Positions 1 through 9,514 of a DNA stretch of 64,000 nucleotides are shown here, one piece after another. A model generated the notes under the pieces. The model saw only the letters and a program-made list of their open reading frames with translations. It was not told the origin of the DNA and searched no databases. The DNA is from Vibrio gelatinilyticus (GTDB taxonomy: Bacteria > Pseudomonadota > Gammaproteobacteria > Enterobacterales > Vibrionaceae), in contig NZ_JAJNNZ010000016.1 of NCBI RefSeq assembly GCF_022836845.1, positions 20,938-84,937 of the forward strand. The letters are read 5' to 3'. A program made the position numbers and the translations under genes. How positions within the stretch are numbered: position 1 is the first letter of the stretch; each line of letters begins with the position of its first letter.

Positions 1-357
1 ATCCGAGTACCAATTAGGTATGATGATTTACCGAATGAGTCGGTGTTTCTTTTAGAAAATGAACACTGTTTGACCGATCATGCAGTATCCGCTTGCAAGC
101 TAACGGATAAAGAAAAAATAAACCCATTTAGTGCCACAAGCCTTCACACCTTGGTGCAGATGGTAGCCAATGGACTAGGTACGACGTTTATTCCACAAAT
201 GGCGATTGATCATGGTTTGCTTGAAAATCAAAATCTGATTGTGGTTGATCCTCCAGGGCAACAAGCTCATCGAGATATCGGCTTGGTTTGGCGACCCAGC
301 ACTTCGCGCCGTGAGTCCTTCGAAAAACTCGCGCAAGTCGTTACTGAGCTCTTATGA
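1..357 (+). CDS. oxyR: OxyR-family peroxide sensor, LysR type (5'-truncated by window)
   Basis: The reading frame is open from base 1 and stops at 355-357, so only the last 118 residues of a LysR-type regulator are present. The motif HCLTD followed by SAC places two cysteines nine residues apart, the same spacing as the redox pair C199 and C208 of E. coli OxyR. The following segment (ATSLHTLVQMVANGLGTTF) matches the OxyR regulatory-domain core. The residue two before the first cysteine is Glu; E. coli OxyR has Gly there, and Vibrio OxyR2 proteins are reported to have Glu. The DNA-binding domain and any divergent peroxiredoxin gene lie outside the window. OxyR identity is firm; the OxyR2 assignment is inference. 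Confidence 0.85.
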   Translation: MRVPIRYDDLPNESVFLLENEHCLTDHAVSACKLTDKEKINPFSATSLHTLVQMVANGLGTTFIPQMAIDHGLLENQNLIVVDPPGQQAHRDIGLVWRPSTSRRESFEKLAQVVTELL

Positions 358-1252
358 GAAGCGGCTAATCGTAATGCGTCACTAAAATAATGACCAAATA
401 TAGATCAAGGTGCTGGTTAGGTGCCTTTTTTTGGAGTTAAATTTCGACTTCATACCCTTTATATTGAAAGTCATACCCAGTGCTTTTCTTAAAAGGTTTC
501 TAATATTATTTTTTGTTAACAGCCCCCATTTCACACGTTATCTATGAACTTTACCACTAGGGAATAATGACAAATTAATCTAAATCAGGTAGTTAACTTT
601 GTTTTCTTTATTGAGATAACAGTGGGGAACTCAGCAGTAATAATAATCTTGGTAATTTAATTACGTAATTACGATCAATTAATGAGGGCTAAGTCAGTAA
701 CAATCCTTTAGGTGAAAACTTTGAATGTTGCCACGTTGTCAATTTAGAGTTGCAACTCTAATGTCGGTTGGTTATTGTAGTTTAAGCTCTTGTGAAGAAG
801 ATTTCGCTCCATTTACTTTGTTTCTATGACTGGATATCAATGGTCATGGCTCTAAGTTGTGTTTGTATTAAATATCGTATTATTGAGTCATGTAGTTGCT
901 AACTTACAATTAAATTTGGTGTTGGATAATACCCCACTTTTGATGATGAACAGGTATGTGATTAACAACGGTACGGCGCGGCGACCTACTTGAAAGTACG
1001 GCGTGAAATAGGTGAAAAGACCCAGGCCCAAGAAACCTCTTTTTATTTGCTTTACGCGAGTAGCTTCGATGAAAACAGGAAGGTTAGCGTGAATGATTCA
1101 AATGGAATTGGTCAGGCAACAAGAGCCTAATATGAGTAAAAGCCTTTGGTTGAGCGTTGAGTTAAATTTAAATAAAGCACTTAACGCCTAAGCACCCCCA
1201 TTTTGAGCACTGCCCCTGTAGGTCAGTATGACTACTAATGTCGGTAAGTTTT
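358..1252. other. Long gene-free stretch after oxyR
   Basis: About 900 bases carry no credible reading frame on either strand. The first two thirds are AT-rich. From about 960 to 1060 the sequence is richer in G and C and can form short hairpins. The stretch ends in a rightward intrinsic terminator, so some rightward transcript probably ends here, either a long oxyR 3' UTR or an independent small RNA. I do not recognise a known RNA family. Confidence 0.5.
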
Positions 1253-1278
1253 GAGCGGCGAGAGCCGCTCTTTTTTTT
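1253..1278 (+). terminator. Intrinsic terminator, rightward
   Basis: A perfect 7-bp stem (GAGCGGC/GCCGCTC) with a GAGA loop is followed by eight T residues on the + strand. Read leftward there is no T tract after the stem, so it does not serve the CBS gene on its right. Confidence 0.85.
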
Positions 1279-1281
1279 CTG

Positions 1282-1737
1282 TTAGTTTTGAGATTCCGCT
1301 TCAACCTCATTGGGTTCAACTTCTTCTTGTAACTCCAACAAATTGATGGCGATCGCTACAAAATCACTGTCGGTGATGATGCCGACCAACGTACCATCAT
1401 CAATCACTGGTAAACAGCCGACTTTGTGTTTTTGCATATAAACGGCACTTTCTCTTAAACCCGCAATCGGCGCTACCGTCATTATATTTTGATGCATAAT
1501 GTCGTTAAGCGGTGTCGATAGGGTATAGGATTGCTCTTCAGGGAGCTTTTGTAGACTGGACTCTTGAGCGGCCAAAACATCGCGCTGTGTGATGATTCCG
1601 AGTAGTTTTCGATCCGCATCTACAACTGGAATATGACGAATATCCAAAGTTTCCATCATATGTTTTGCATCTGCTAAGGAGTGAGACCGCAAGAGAGTAT
1701 GTGGGTTGCGGGACATCATATCTTCGACCTTAATCAT
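1282..1737 (-). CDS. CBS-domain pair protein (AcuB-like)
   Basis: This 151-residue soluble protein consists almost entirely of two CBS motifs, at roughly residues 1-60 and 70-130. Repeated signatures include IRHIPVVDADRKLLGIIT and VGCLPVIDDGTLVGIITDSD. CBS pairs bind adenine nucleotides and regulate partner enzymes or act alone; the partner here is unknown. A longer frame exists, but the ATG at 1737 has an ideal GGAGG five bases upstream, so I use it. The acidic tail (about residues 135-151) is low complexity. A CBS protein sits next to queA in V. cholerae too, as far as I recall. Function beyond ligand sensing cannot be read from the sequence. Confidence 0.85.
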   Translation of the reverse strand: MIKVEDMMSRNPHTLLRSHSLADAKHMMETLDIRHIPVVDADRKLLGIITQRDVLAAQESSLQKLPEEQSYTLSTPLNDIMHQNIMTVAPIAGLRESAVYMQKHKVGCLPVIDDGTLVGIITDSDFVAIAINLLELQEEVEPNEVEAESQN

Positions 1738-2002
1738 AAGGGCCTCCAACTCATTTGTGTAATTGTTTTAATTATAGTTTTTTACTGAAAAGTCGCGGCA
1801 GATATGACTTGGATTTGTCGTGATAGTCACAAAATAATGTAGGAAATTTTGAGGTGAGTTGCGAGAATGCCTCAAAGGTTAGAATTTGCCTAATTATGGA
1901 TAAACATCACGACTAACTTGCTATTCATCAGAGCAGGCATATACTAGGCGGCTGCACAAATTTGTGCCATATATTCCATCCACCAAATTCAAGATGACGG
2001 TT

Positions 2003-3052
2003 ATGCAAGTATCAGACTTTCACTTCGACTTACCCGACGAGCTCATTGCCCGTTACCCAATGGCTGAACGCACCGCGAGTCGCCTTTTGCAATTGACAGG
2101 CAACAGCGGTGACCTTGTTGATGGGACATTCAAAGATATTGCCGAACTGGTGCAGCCAGGCGATTTGTTAGTCTTTAACAATACACGTGTTATACCGGCC
2201 CGAATCTTTGGTCGCAAAGCCTCAGGCGGGAAGTTGGAAGTATTGGTTGAGCGTATGCTTGATGATAAGCGTGTGCTTGCACATGTACGTTGTTCCAAAT
2301 CGCCAAAACCGGGGACCGAGTTGTTCCTAGGGGAAAGCGATGAGTATCAAGCCGTAATGGTTGCTCGTCATGATGCATTGTTTGAAATCGAAGTACAGTC
2401 AGAAAAGACAGTATTAGAGGTGTTAAATGATGTTGGTCATATGCCATTACCACCGTATATCGATCGACCGGATGAAGATGCAGACAAAGAGCGTTATCAA
2501 ACCGTCTATAACCAAAAGCCTGGAGCTGTAGCGGCTCCGACAGCGGGTTTACACTTCGATGATGCTATTTTGGCTGATATAAAAGCCAAGGGTGTTGAAT
2601 TTGCGTATGTGACTCTGCATGTAGGCGCTGGCACGTTCCAGCCGGTACGCGTTGACAATATTCATGATCATCACATGCACGCCGAGTATGTTGAAGTTAA
2701 CCAAGAAGTCGTGGATGCTATCAAACGCACCAAAGCAAACGGTGGCCGAGTGATCGCCGTCGGCACTACGTCGGTACGTTCACTGGAAAGCGCCGCTCAA
2801 AATGCTCTTAACAACGGCACTGAACTAGAACCGTTTTTTGATGATACTGAAATCTTTATTTTCCCTGGGTATGAGTATCAATTAGTGGACTGTTTAATCA
2901 CTAACTTCCACTTACCAGAATCAACGTTAATAATGTTAGTCAGTGCTTTTGCTGGTTACGACAATGTGATGGCGGCATACACTCATGCCGTGCAGCAGCA
3001 ATATCGTTTCTTTAGCTACGGCGATGCAATGTTCATCACCAAAAAAGTGTAA
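2003..3052 (+). CDS. queA: S-adenosylmethionine:tRNA ribosyltransferase-isomerase QueA
   Basis: QueA transfers and isomerises the ribose of S-adenosylmethionine onto 7-aminomethyl-7-deazaguanine in tRNA, giving epoxyqueuosine at wobble position 34 of the GUN anticodons. The 349-residue product matches the family in length. Family motifs are the N-terminal DFHFDLP...YP, NNTRVIPAR, PTAGLHF, HVGAGTFQPV, GTTSVRSLE and NFHLPESTL. Longer starts at 1964 and 1994 exist; I use ATG 2003 because it aligns with the N-terminus of E. coli QueA (MRVTDF...), although the ribosome-binding site is weak. It lies directly before tgt, the enzyme for the preceding base exchange in the same pathway. Confidence 0.95.
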   Translation: MQVSDFHFDLPDELIARYPMAERTASRLLQLTGNSGDLVDGTFKDIAELVQPGDLLVFNNTRVIPARIFGRKASGGKLEVLVERMLDDKRVLAHVRCSKSPKPGTELFLGESDEYQAVMVARHDALFEIEVQSEKTVLEVLNDVGHMPLPPYIDRPDEDADKERYQTVYNQKPGAVAAPTAGLHFDDAILADIKAKGVEFAYVTLHVGAGTFQPVRVDNIHDHHMHAEYVEVNQEVVDAIKRTKANGGRVIAVGTTSVRSLESAAQNALNNGTELEPFFDDTEIFIFPGYEYQLVDCLITNFHLPESTLIMLVSAFAGYDNVMAAYTHAVQQQYRFFSYGDAMFITKKV

Positions 3053-3209
3053 ACGAGTCAACGTTCACTTAGGGAGCCAGTGAAAAGACGGTAGGGAATA
3101 CCAGAATGCACTAGACTAAGAGTCGGTGTGAAGGAGTGCGACAGGCAACGGCTTGTTAGCATGATAGTAATGAAAAGTCAGACTGTGTCTCTGGCAATTT
3201 GGAGGCTTC

Positions 3210-4343
3210 GTGAAGCTCAAATACGAACTTAAAAAGAAAAATGGCCACGCTCGTCGTGGACAACTCACTTTCGAACGTGGCAGTGTGCAGACTCCGGCCT
3301 TCATGCCAGTCGGTACTTACGGTACTGTAAAAGGTATGACGCCAGAAGAAGTAAAAGCAACGGGTGCTGAGATCTTGCTGGGTAACACATTCCACCTTTG
3401 GCTACGTCCGGGTCAAGAAATCATGAAAATGCATGGTGACCTTCACGATTTTATGAACTGGCAAGGCCCAATCCTGACAGATTCAGGGGGCTTCCAAGTA
3501 TTTAGCCTTGGTGATATGCGTAAAATCACTGAAGAAGGCGTACACTTTCGCAGCCCAGTCAATGGCGACAAAGTGTTCATGGACGCTGAAAAATCGATGG
3601 AAATCCAAAAAGACCTGGGTTCTGACATCGTAATGATTTTTGATGAATGTACGCCGTACCCAGCGACCCACGATGAAGCTAAGAAGTCGATGGAAATGTC
3701 TCTACGTTGGGCAAAGCGCTCACGTGATCACTTTGACAAGCTGGAAAACCCGAACTCTTTGTTTGGTATTGTACAAGGCAGCGTCTACGAAGATCTTCGT
3801 GATGTTTCAGTAGAAGGGCTTACCGAAATCGGATTCGATGGTTATGCTGTTGGTGGCCTTGCGGTTGGCGAACCAAAAGAGGATATGCATCGCGTGCTAG
3901 AGCACACGACTCCGAAGCTTCCAGAAGACAAGCCTCGCTACTTGATGGGTGTAGGTAAACCTGAAGACTTGGTTGAAGGTGTGCGTCGTGGCATCGATAT
4001 GTTTGATTGTGTTATGCCAACGCGTAATGCTCGTAATGGTCACCTTTTTGTCACTGGCGGCGTGATTAAGATCCGCAATGCGAAAAATAAGACAGATGTA
4101 ACCCCACTGGATCCACATTGCGATTGTTACACCTGTAAGAATTACTCTAAAGCGTACCTCCACCACCTAGATCGTTGTAATGAAATTCTAGGGGCTCGCT
4201 TAAATACTATCCACAATCTGCGTTATTACCAACGTCTGATGGAGAGTATTCGTAAAGCGATTGATGAAGATCGTTTTGAACAATTTGTCGAAGAGTTTTA
4301 CGCGCGTCGTGAACGCGACGTTCCACCATTGGACATGAAATAA
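3210..4343 (+). CDS. tgt: tRNA-guanine transglycosylase
   Basis: Tgt exchanges guanine 34 for the queuine precursor preQ1 in tRNA-Asp, -Asn, -His and -Tyr. The 377-residue protein has the TIM-barrel signatures TPAFMPVGTYGTVKGM, LTDSGGFQVFSL, GIVQGSVYEDLR, AVGGLAVGEP and the nucleophile region DMFDCVMPTRNARNG. The structural zinc site is visible as CDCYTC and the HHLDRC segment downstream. The start is GTG at 3210 behind a strong GGAGG. It is followed by yajC and secD, the usual gammaproteobacterial order. Confidence 0.97.
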   Translation: MKLKYELKKKNGHARRGQLTFERGSVQTPAFMPVGTYGTVKGMTPEEVKATGAEILLGNTFHLWLRPGQEIMKMHGDLHDFMNWQGPILTDSGGFQVFSLGDMRKITEEGVHFRSPVNGDKVFMDAEKSMEIQKDLGSDIVMIFDECTPYPATHDEAKKSMEMSLRWAKRSRDHFDKLENPNSLFGIVQGSVYEDLRDVSVEGLTEIGFDGYAVGGLAVGEPKEDMHRVLEHTTPKLPEDKPRYLMGVGKPEDLVEGVRRGIDMFDCVMPTRNARNGHLFVTGGVIKIRNAKNKTDVTPLDPHCDCYTCKNYSKAYLHHLDRCNEILGARLNTIHNLRYYQRLMESIRKAIDEDRFEQFVEEFYARRERDVPPLDMK

Positions 4344-4513
4344 CTGATTAATTTTAAGGCTATCCTGCTAGAAGGTAACAAATCCTAGCTGTGGGTCACA
4401 CTTTTTGTGCATCTTATTGGCTAAGAAACATTGAGTTACCTTTTGCTTCTTGAAAAGATAGGGGGATAGCCCAATTTTGGACTTGAATTTACATTTAAAG
4501 AGGATGTTTTCTA

Positions 4514-4843
4514 ATGAGTTTGATTTCTCCAGCTTACGCTGCTGAAGGCGCACCACAGGGCGGCGGTTTCGAAATGCTGCTTATGCTAGGTATGTTTGCC
4601 GTTATTTTTTACTTCATGATCTACCGCCCGCAAGCTAAGCGTGCGAAAGAGCATAAAAACCTAATGTCTTCTATGGCAAAAGGCGATGAAGTGCTAACAA
4701 ACGGCGGCCTTATCGGCAAAATCACAAAGATCTCAGAAGAGAACGACTATGTTGCTATCGCACTTAACGATAATAACGAAGTTGTCATCAAGAAAGACTT
4801 TGTTACAGCAGTGCTACCAAAGGGTACGCTGAAATCTCTATAA
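4514..4843 (+). CDS. yajC: Sec translocon accessory protein YajC
   Basis: YajC is a small single-span inner-membrane protein that associates with SecDF. This 109-residue product has one hydrophobic segment at about residues 19-38 (MLLMLGMFAVIFYFMIYRPQ), followed by the conserved RPQAKRAKEH and the small beta domain with GDEVLTNGGLIGKI. Its ribosome-binding site is AAGAGG. secD starts 23 bases downstream, so the genes are very likely cotranscribed. Confidence 0.95.
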   Translation: MSLISPAYAAEGAPQGGGFEMLLMLGMFAVIFYFMIYRPQAKRAKEHKNLMSSMAKGDEVLTNGGLIGKITKISEENDYVAIALNDNNEVVIKKDFVTAVLPKGTLKSL

Positions 4844-4865
4844 AAACAGCTAAAGGATCCTCGCT

Positions 4866-6722
4866 GTGCTAAACCGTTATCCTTTGTGGAAGTACTTGAT
4901 GGTTGTGTTTGCCATTGCCATCGCTGCGTTATACGCGCTTCCCAACTTATACGGTGAAGATCCGGCTATTCAAATTACAGGGGCGCGTGGCGCCTCTGTT
5001 GATATGTCGACGCTGGATACTGTCACCGAAGCTCTAAATAAAGAGCAGCTCACTCAAAAATCCATTGCACTAGAAAATGGTTCTATTCTTGTCCGATTCA
5101 ATGACACTGATACTCAATTAAATGCGCGTGATGTCATTAGTCAAGCTCTAGGTAGAGACTCAATTGTCGCTCTTAACCTAGCGCCTGCTACACCCGACTG
5201 GCTTGAGACAATTGGTGCTGCACCGATGAAGCTGGGTCTTGACCTACGTGGCGGCGTTCACTTCTTAATGGAAGTGGATATGGACGCTGCAATGGAGAAA
5301 TTAGTCGCTCAGCAAGAAGAAGCTTTTCGAAGTGAACTGCGTGAAGAACGCATTCGATACCGAGCTATTCGCCCTTTGGGAACTGAAGCTGTAGAAGTAC
5401 TACTTCGAGATGCTGAACAGCTAGCGTCGGCAAAAAAAGTACTAGAGTTGAAGCACCCAGATATGGTGATTGTTGATTCTGACTCTAACGGTCGATTTAC
5501 GCTCGTTGCGCGTTTTTCAGATGCTCGTCTTCAAGAAATTCGCAATTACGCCGTTGAGCAAAATATCACTATCTTACGTAACCGAGTTAATGAGTTAGGT
5601 GTTGCCGAGCCATTAGTTCAGCGTCAGGGTGCAAGCCGTATCGTGGTTGAATTACCAGGCGTTCAAGATACTGCTCGCGCGAAAGAGATCCTTGGGGCAA
5701 CAGCAACACTGGAATTTCGTGAAGTAGACAGCAAGGCCGATCTAGCCGCAGCTGCCAGTGGCCGAGTCCCGGCAGGCAGTGAAATCAAGCTTGATCGTGA
5801 CGGACGTCCGGCTGTCTTGAAAAAACGCGTTATTCTTGGTGGTGCAAGTATCACCGATGCGAGTTCAAGTGTTGATGAATATGGCCGACCTCAGGTTAAT
5901 ATCTCACTTGATAGTGAAGGTGGCAGCAAAATGTCAGCGTTCTCAAGGCAGAACATTGGCAAGTTGATGGCGACCGTTTTTGCTGAGTACAAAGACAGTG
6001 GCAAACGCACTCCTGAAGGCAAAGTCATTCTTGATAAGCACGAAGAAGTGATCAACCAGGCAACGATTCAGTCTGCTCTTGGTCGGAACTTCCGTATTAC
6101 AGGTATTGACTCTGTGGCAGAAGCTCACAATTTGGCATTGTTGCTTCGCGCAGGTGCATTGATTGCGCCGATCTCTATTGTTGAAGAACGTACCATTGGC
6201 CCTTCTATGGGACAACAAAACATTGATATGGGCATTAAAGCTTGTATCACTGGTTTGCTGGCTGTGATGATCTTTACTTTGATTTACTATCGTAAATTCG
6301 GCCTTATTGCTAACTGTGCCTTAATGGCGAATATCGTTTTGATTGTTGGTGTGATGTCGATGATCCCTGGGGCAACCATGACGCTACCAGGCATAGCCGG
6401 TATTGTATTGACGGTTGGTATGGCCATCGATGCTAACGTTCTGATCTTTGAACGTATCCGTGAAGAGCTGCGTGACGGGCGTAACCCTCAACAAGCTATT
6501 CACCAAGGTTATGCGAATGCGTTTAGTACTATCGCCGATGCAAACATTACGACGTTGATTACCTCAACCATTTTATTTGCTGTGGGTACCGGTGCCATTA
6601 AAGGCTTCGCGGTTACGCTGTCTATCGGTATTTTGACCTCTATGTTTACTGCTATCATAGGAACACGTTGTATCGTGAACCTTGCATATGGCGGCAAACG
6701 AATTAATAAACTGTCGATCTAG
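4866..6722 (+). CDS. secD: Protein translocase subunit SecD
   Basis: SecD with SecF uses the proton gradient to pull secreted chains out of SecYEG on the periplasmic side. The 618-residue protein has an N-terminal membrane segment, a large periplasmic domain containing the conserved GLDLRGGVHFLMEVD near residue 124, and an RND-type C-terminal membrane domain with GMAIDANVLIFERIREELR, which carries the conserved Asp and Arg residues of the proton path. It starts with GTG after AAGGATC. It is the size of E. coli SecD and shows no sign of damage. Confidence 0.97.
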   Translation: MLNRYPLWKYLMVVFAIAIAALYALPNLYGEDPAIQITGARGASVDMSTLDTVTEALNKEQLTQKSIALENGSILVRFNDTDTQLNARDVISQALGRDSIVALNLAPATPDWLETIGAAPMKLGLDLRGGVHFLMEVDMDAAMEKLVAQQEEAFRSELREERIRYRAIRPLGTEAVEVLLRDAEQLASAKKVLELKHPDMVIVDSDSNGRFTLVARFSDARLQEIRNYAVEQNITILRNRVNELGVAEPLVQRQGASRIVVELPGVQDTARAKEILGATATLEFREVDSKADLAAAASGRVPAGSEIKLDRDGRPAVLKKRVILGGASITDASSSVDEYGRPQVNISLDSEGGSKMSAFSRQNIGKLMATVFAEYKDSGKRTPEGKVILDKHEEVINQATIQSALGRNFRITGIDSVAEAHNLALLLRAGALIAPISIVEERTIGPSMGQQNIDMGIKACITGLLAVMIFTLIYYRKFGLIANCALMANIVLIVGVMSMIPGATMTLPGIAGIVLTVGMAIDANVLIFERIREELRDGRNPQQAIHQGYANAFSTIADANITTLITSTILFAVGTGAIKGFAVTLSIGILTSMFTAIIGTRCIVNLAYGGKRINKLSI

Positions 6723-6732
6723 GGAATTTGCG

Positions 6733-7680
6733 ATGTTTCAATTATTGAAAGCAGAGAAAACCATCGACTTTATGCGTTGGTCAAAATTCGCGTTCATTTT
6801 TTCTATTCTAATGATCGCGTCTTCTATTTTTACCCTTTCGACCAAATGGTTGAATTGGGGGCTGGACTTTACAGGCGGAACACTGATTGAAGTAGGTTTT
6901 CAACAACCTGCTGATCTCGAAAATGTTCGTAGTGCACTAGAAGCAAAAGGCTTTGGTGATGCGACTGTACAAAACTTTGGTTCTTCGCGCGACGTTATGG
7001 TTCGCCTGCGTCCACGTGATAATGTTCAAGGTGAGACTCTCGGCAACCAAATCCTGGATGCAATCAAACAAGGAACAGGCGAGTCAGTAGAGATGCGCCG
7101 TATTGAGTTTGTGGGTCCAAACGTTGGTGACGAACTGACAGAAGCGGGTGGTTTGGCGATCATCGTGTCGTTGATCTGTATCTTGCTGTACGTTTCAATG
7201 CGATTTGAATGGCGATTGGCTGCAGGTGCTGTACTCGCTCTGACACATGATGTGATCATTACGTTGGGTATCTTCTCGCTGTTGCAAATTGAGGTGGATT
7301 TAACCATCGTCGCAGCCTTACTAACGGTTGTCGGTTATTCCCTTAACGATACCATCGTTGTTTTCGACCGTATTCGTGAAAACTTCCGGAAAATGCGTAA
7401 AGGTGAGTCAGCTGATGTTATGAACAGCTCAATCACGCAAACTCTGAGCCGTACGTTGATTACCTCGGGTACGACGTTGTTTGTAGTTATCGCGCTGTTT
7501 ACCCAAGGTGGAGCCATGATTCACGGATTTGCATTAGCGTTGCTATTGGGTATTACGGTTGGTACATACTCTTCTATCTACGTGGCTTCTGCATTAGCGT
7601 TGAAACTTGGTATTCAACGTGAACACCTAATGCCGCCTCAAATAGAGAAAGAAGGTGAAGAGCTTGATGAGTTGCCTTAG
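6733..7680 (+). CDS. secF: Protein translocase subunit SecF
   Basis: SecF is the second RND-type subunit of the SecDF export motor. The 315-residue product shows the hallmark GLDFTGGTLIEV near the N-terminus and the membrane core with GYSLNDTIVVFDRIRENFRK, which parallels the SecD motif. The frame is open further upstream and overlaps secD, but ATG 6733, with AGGGAA upstream and ten bases after the secD stop, gives the family N-terminus. An intrinsic terminator follows, ending the yajC-secDF unit. Confidence 0.96.
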   Translation: MFQLLKAEKTIDFMRWSKFAFIFSILMIASSIFTLSTKWLNWGLDFTGGTLIEVGFQQPADLENVRSALEAKGFGDATVQNFGSSRDVMVRLRPRDNVQGETLGNQILDAIKQGTGESVEMRRIEFVGPNVGDELTEAGGLAIIVSLICILLYVSMRFEWRLAAGAVLALTHDVIITLGIFSLLQIEVDLTIVAALLTVVGYSLNDTIVVFDRIRENFRKMRKGESADVMNSSITQTLSRTLITSGTTLFVVIALFTQGGAMIHGFALALLLGITVGTYSSIYVASALALKLGIQREHLMPPQIEKEGEELDELP

Positions 7681-7694
7681 GCTACTCGCTTGTA

Positions 7695-7725
7695 TAAAAA
7701 AAGCCGCTCAATGAGCGGCTTTTTT
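7695..7725 (+). terminator. Intrinsic terminator after secF
   Basis: A GCCGCT/AGCGGC stem with a CAATG loop is flanked by an A tract on the left and T6 on the right. It can terminate in both directions, serving secF on the + strand and suhB on the - strand. Confidence 0.9.
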
Positions 7726-7781
7726 AGTGAGTTAAACCCAAGAGAAATTACTTGGGTTTGAAATCAGCTGTGACGGAGCTG

Positions 7782-8585
7782 TTATTTCATCATTGCTTCG
7801 TTGCCATTCTCGCGAATGTGCTTAAGCATAGACTTAACGCCGCGCGCACTAGATGCAACAACATTACCAGACTTCATGTAATCGGTGCCGCCTGCAAAAT
7901 CGGTGACGATAGCGCCGGCTTCGCGCGCAATTAGTTCGCCAGCTGCCATGTCCCATGGTTTTAGACCTAACTCGAAGTAACCGTCAACGCGACCAGCGGC
8001 TAAGTAGCATAGATCTAGTGCAGCTGAACCAGTACGACGGAAGTCAGCACATTCAACGAATAGTGCAGACATGATTTTAAAGTAGCTTTCAGAGTGTTGC
8101 TTTTGTTTGAATGGAAAACCTGTTGCAAGAACAGTACCTTGAAGGTCTTTAAGTTGTTTTACACGCATACGAGCATTGTTTAATTGAGCTCCTGCACCAC
8201 GTTGAGCAGTGAATAGCTCGTTTATCATAGGGTCGTAAACACAGGCAACTTCAGTCTTGCCTTTGATGCGAACAGCGATGGATACAGAGAAGTGTGGAAT
8301 ACCGCGCACAAAGTTATTCGTGCCATCCAGTGGGTCAATGATCCATTGTACGTCACTATCTTTACCTTCCATTAGACCGCTTTCTTCAGCAACGATGCTG
8401 TGATCTGGATAAGAGTTCTTGATAGTATCGATGATTAACGCTTCGGCTTCTTTGTCGATGTTAGTAACAAAGTCATTCGTGCCTTTCTGTACTGACTCAA
8501 TTTTGTCAGTATTTTCAAGTGATTTAGCAATATGATTGCCGGCTTTACGCGCAGCGCGTATAGCAATATTAAGCATTGGATGCAT
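7782..8585 (-). CDS. suhB: Inositol-1-monophosphatase SuhB
   Basis: SuhB is a magnesium-dependent inositol monophosphatase. In E. coli it also takes part in ribosomal-RNA antitermination with NusA/NusG. The 267-residue protein starts MHPMLNIAIRAARKAG, as in E. coli. It carries the metal-binding motifs DPLDGTNNF and WDMAAGELIAREAGA and the EESG motif near residue 67. It is transcribed opposite its neighbours and sits between secF and trmJ. Confidence 0.95.
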   Translation of the reverse strand: MHPMLNIAIRAARKAGNHIAKSLENTDKIESVQKGTNDFVTNIDKEAEALIIDTIKNSYPDHSIVAEESGLMEGKDSDVQWIIDPLDGTNNFVRGIPHFSVSIAVRIKGKTEVACVYDPMINELFTAQRGAGAQLNNARMRVKQLKDLQGTVLATGFPFKQKQHSESYFKIMSALFVECADFRRTGSAALDLCYLAAGRVDGYFELGLKPWDMAAGELIAREAGAIVTDFAGGTDYMKSGNVVASSARGVKSMLKHIRENGNEAMMK

Positions 8586-8762
8586 AAAAATTTTCCCAAC
8601 GGATGTTAAAGAACAAAAAGCGGCGGGCAGTATAACAAACTTTTTGCAAAAAGGAAGTGGTTATTTTTTGTCCTATTGAGGTGGTGGGTAATAAAAGAGC
8701 CTGACTATTATACTCTGGTTTATGTTACTATCTTGCGGTTTTATTATAGTGGTGTATTAAGC

Positions 8763-9494
8763 ATGTTAGACAAAGTAAAAATCGTTCTGGTTGGCACGTC
8801 ACATTCTGGAAATATTGGCTCTGCAGCCCGCGCGATGAAAGTGATGGGGTTGAGCCAAATGGTTTTGGTGGATCCTCAATGCGAAATCGATGGCCAAGCC
8901 ATCGCACTAGCAGCAGGAGCCAGCGACATTGCGCTAAATGCTAAGGTCGTAGCCACACTTGAAGAGGCTGTTGAAGACTGCGGATTGGTAGTGGGTTCAA
9001 GTGCCCGTTCACGTACGCTTGAGTGGCCGATGTTAGAGCCAAGAGAGTGTGGTGAGAAATTTGCTATAGAAGGTGAATCGCATACTGTAGCAATGGTGTT
9101 TGGCCGTGAAAGAACAGGCTTAACCAATGACGAGTTGCAATTGTGTCACTTTCATAGCTGTATCCCTGCCAACCCAGAATACAGTTCATTGAATTTGGCG
9201 ATGGCGGTTCAGACTTTCAGTTATGAAATTCGTATGGCCCACTTAGCACGACAAGAGCAACAATACCCAGTGGCAGAGCAAATGGAATACCCTCGTCACA
9301 AAGAACTTGAAATGTTTTTCGAACATCTTGAAAAAGTGATTCTGGATACCCAGTTCATTAGTAAGGACAAACCAAATCAAGTGATGAATAAGTTACGTCG
9401 TTTGTTCAGTCGCTCTCGTCCAGAGACCCAAGAAATTAACACATTACGTGGTATTTTGACGTCAATAGAAAGGGCACTTTCGACTAAAAAATAG
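8763..9494 (+). CDS. trmJ: tRNA (cytidine/uridine-32-2'-O)-methyltransferase TrmJ
   Basis: TrmJ methylates the 2'-OH of residue 32 in several tRNAs using S-adenosylmethionine. The 243-residue product has the SPOUT fold motifs GTSHSGNIGSAARAMKVMGL at the N-terminus, MVFGRERTGLTNDEL in the middle and NPEYSSLNLAMAVQ before the C-terminal helices. A frame opening at 8676 would add a tail unlike the family, so ATG 8763 is preferred. It lies just upstream of iscR, as in E. coli. Confidence 0.93.
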   Translation: MLDKVKIVLVGTSHSGNIGSAARAMKVMGLSQMVLVDPQCEIDGQAIALAAGASDIALNAKVVATLEEAVEDCGLVVGSSARSRTLEWPMLEPRECGEKFAIEGESHTVAMVFGRERTGLTNDELQLCHFHSCIPANPEYSSLNLAMAVQTFSYEIRMAHLARQEQQYPVAEQMEYPRHKELEMFFEHLEKVILDTQFISKDKPNQVMNKLRRLFSRSRPETQEINTLRGILTSIERALSTKK

Positions 9495-9514
9495 CTTGTA
9501 ATTTATAAATTTCC

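Noticed and set aside
960..1060. Group II intron or ribosomal RNA fragment in the GC-richer part of the first gap
   Set aside because: I compared it mentally with domain V and with conserved 23S segments and found no match longer than a few bases.
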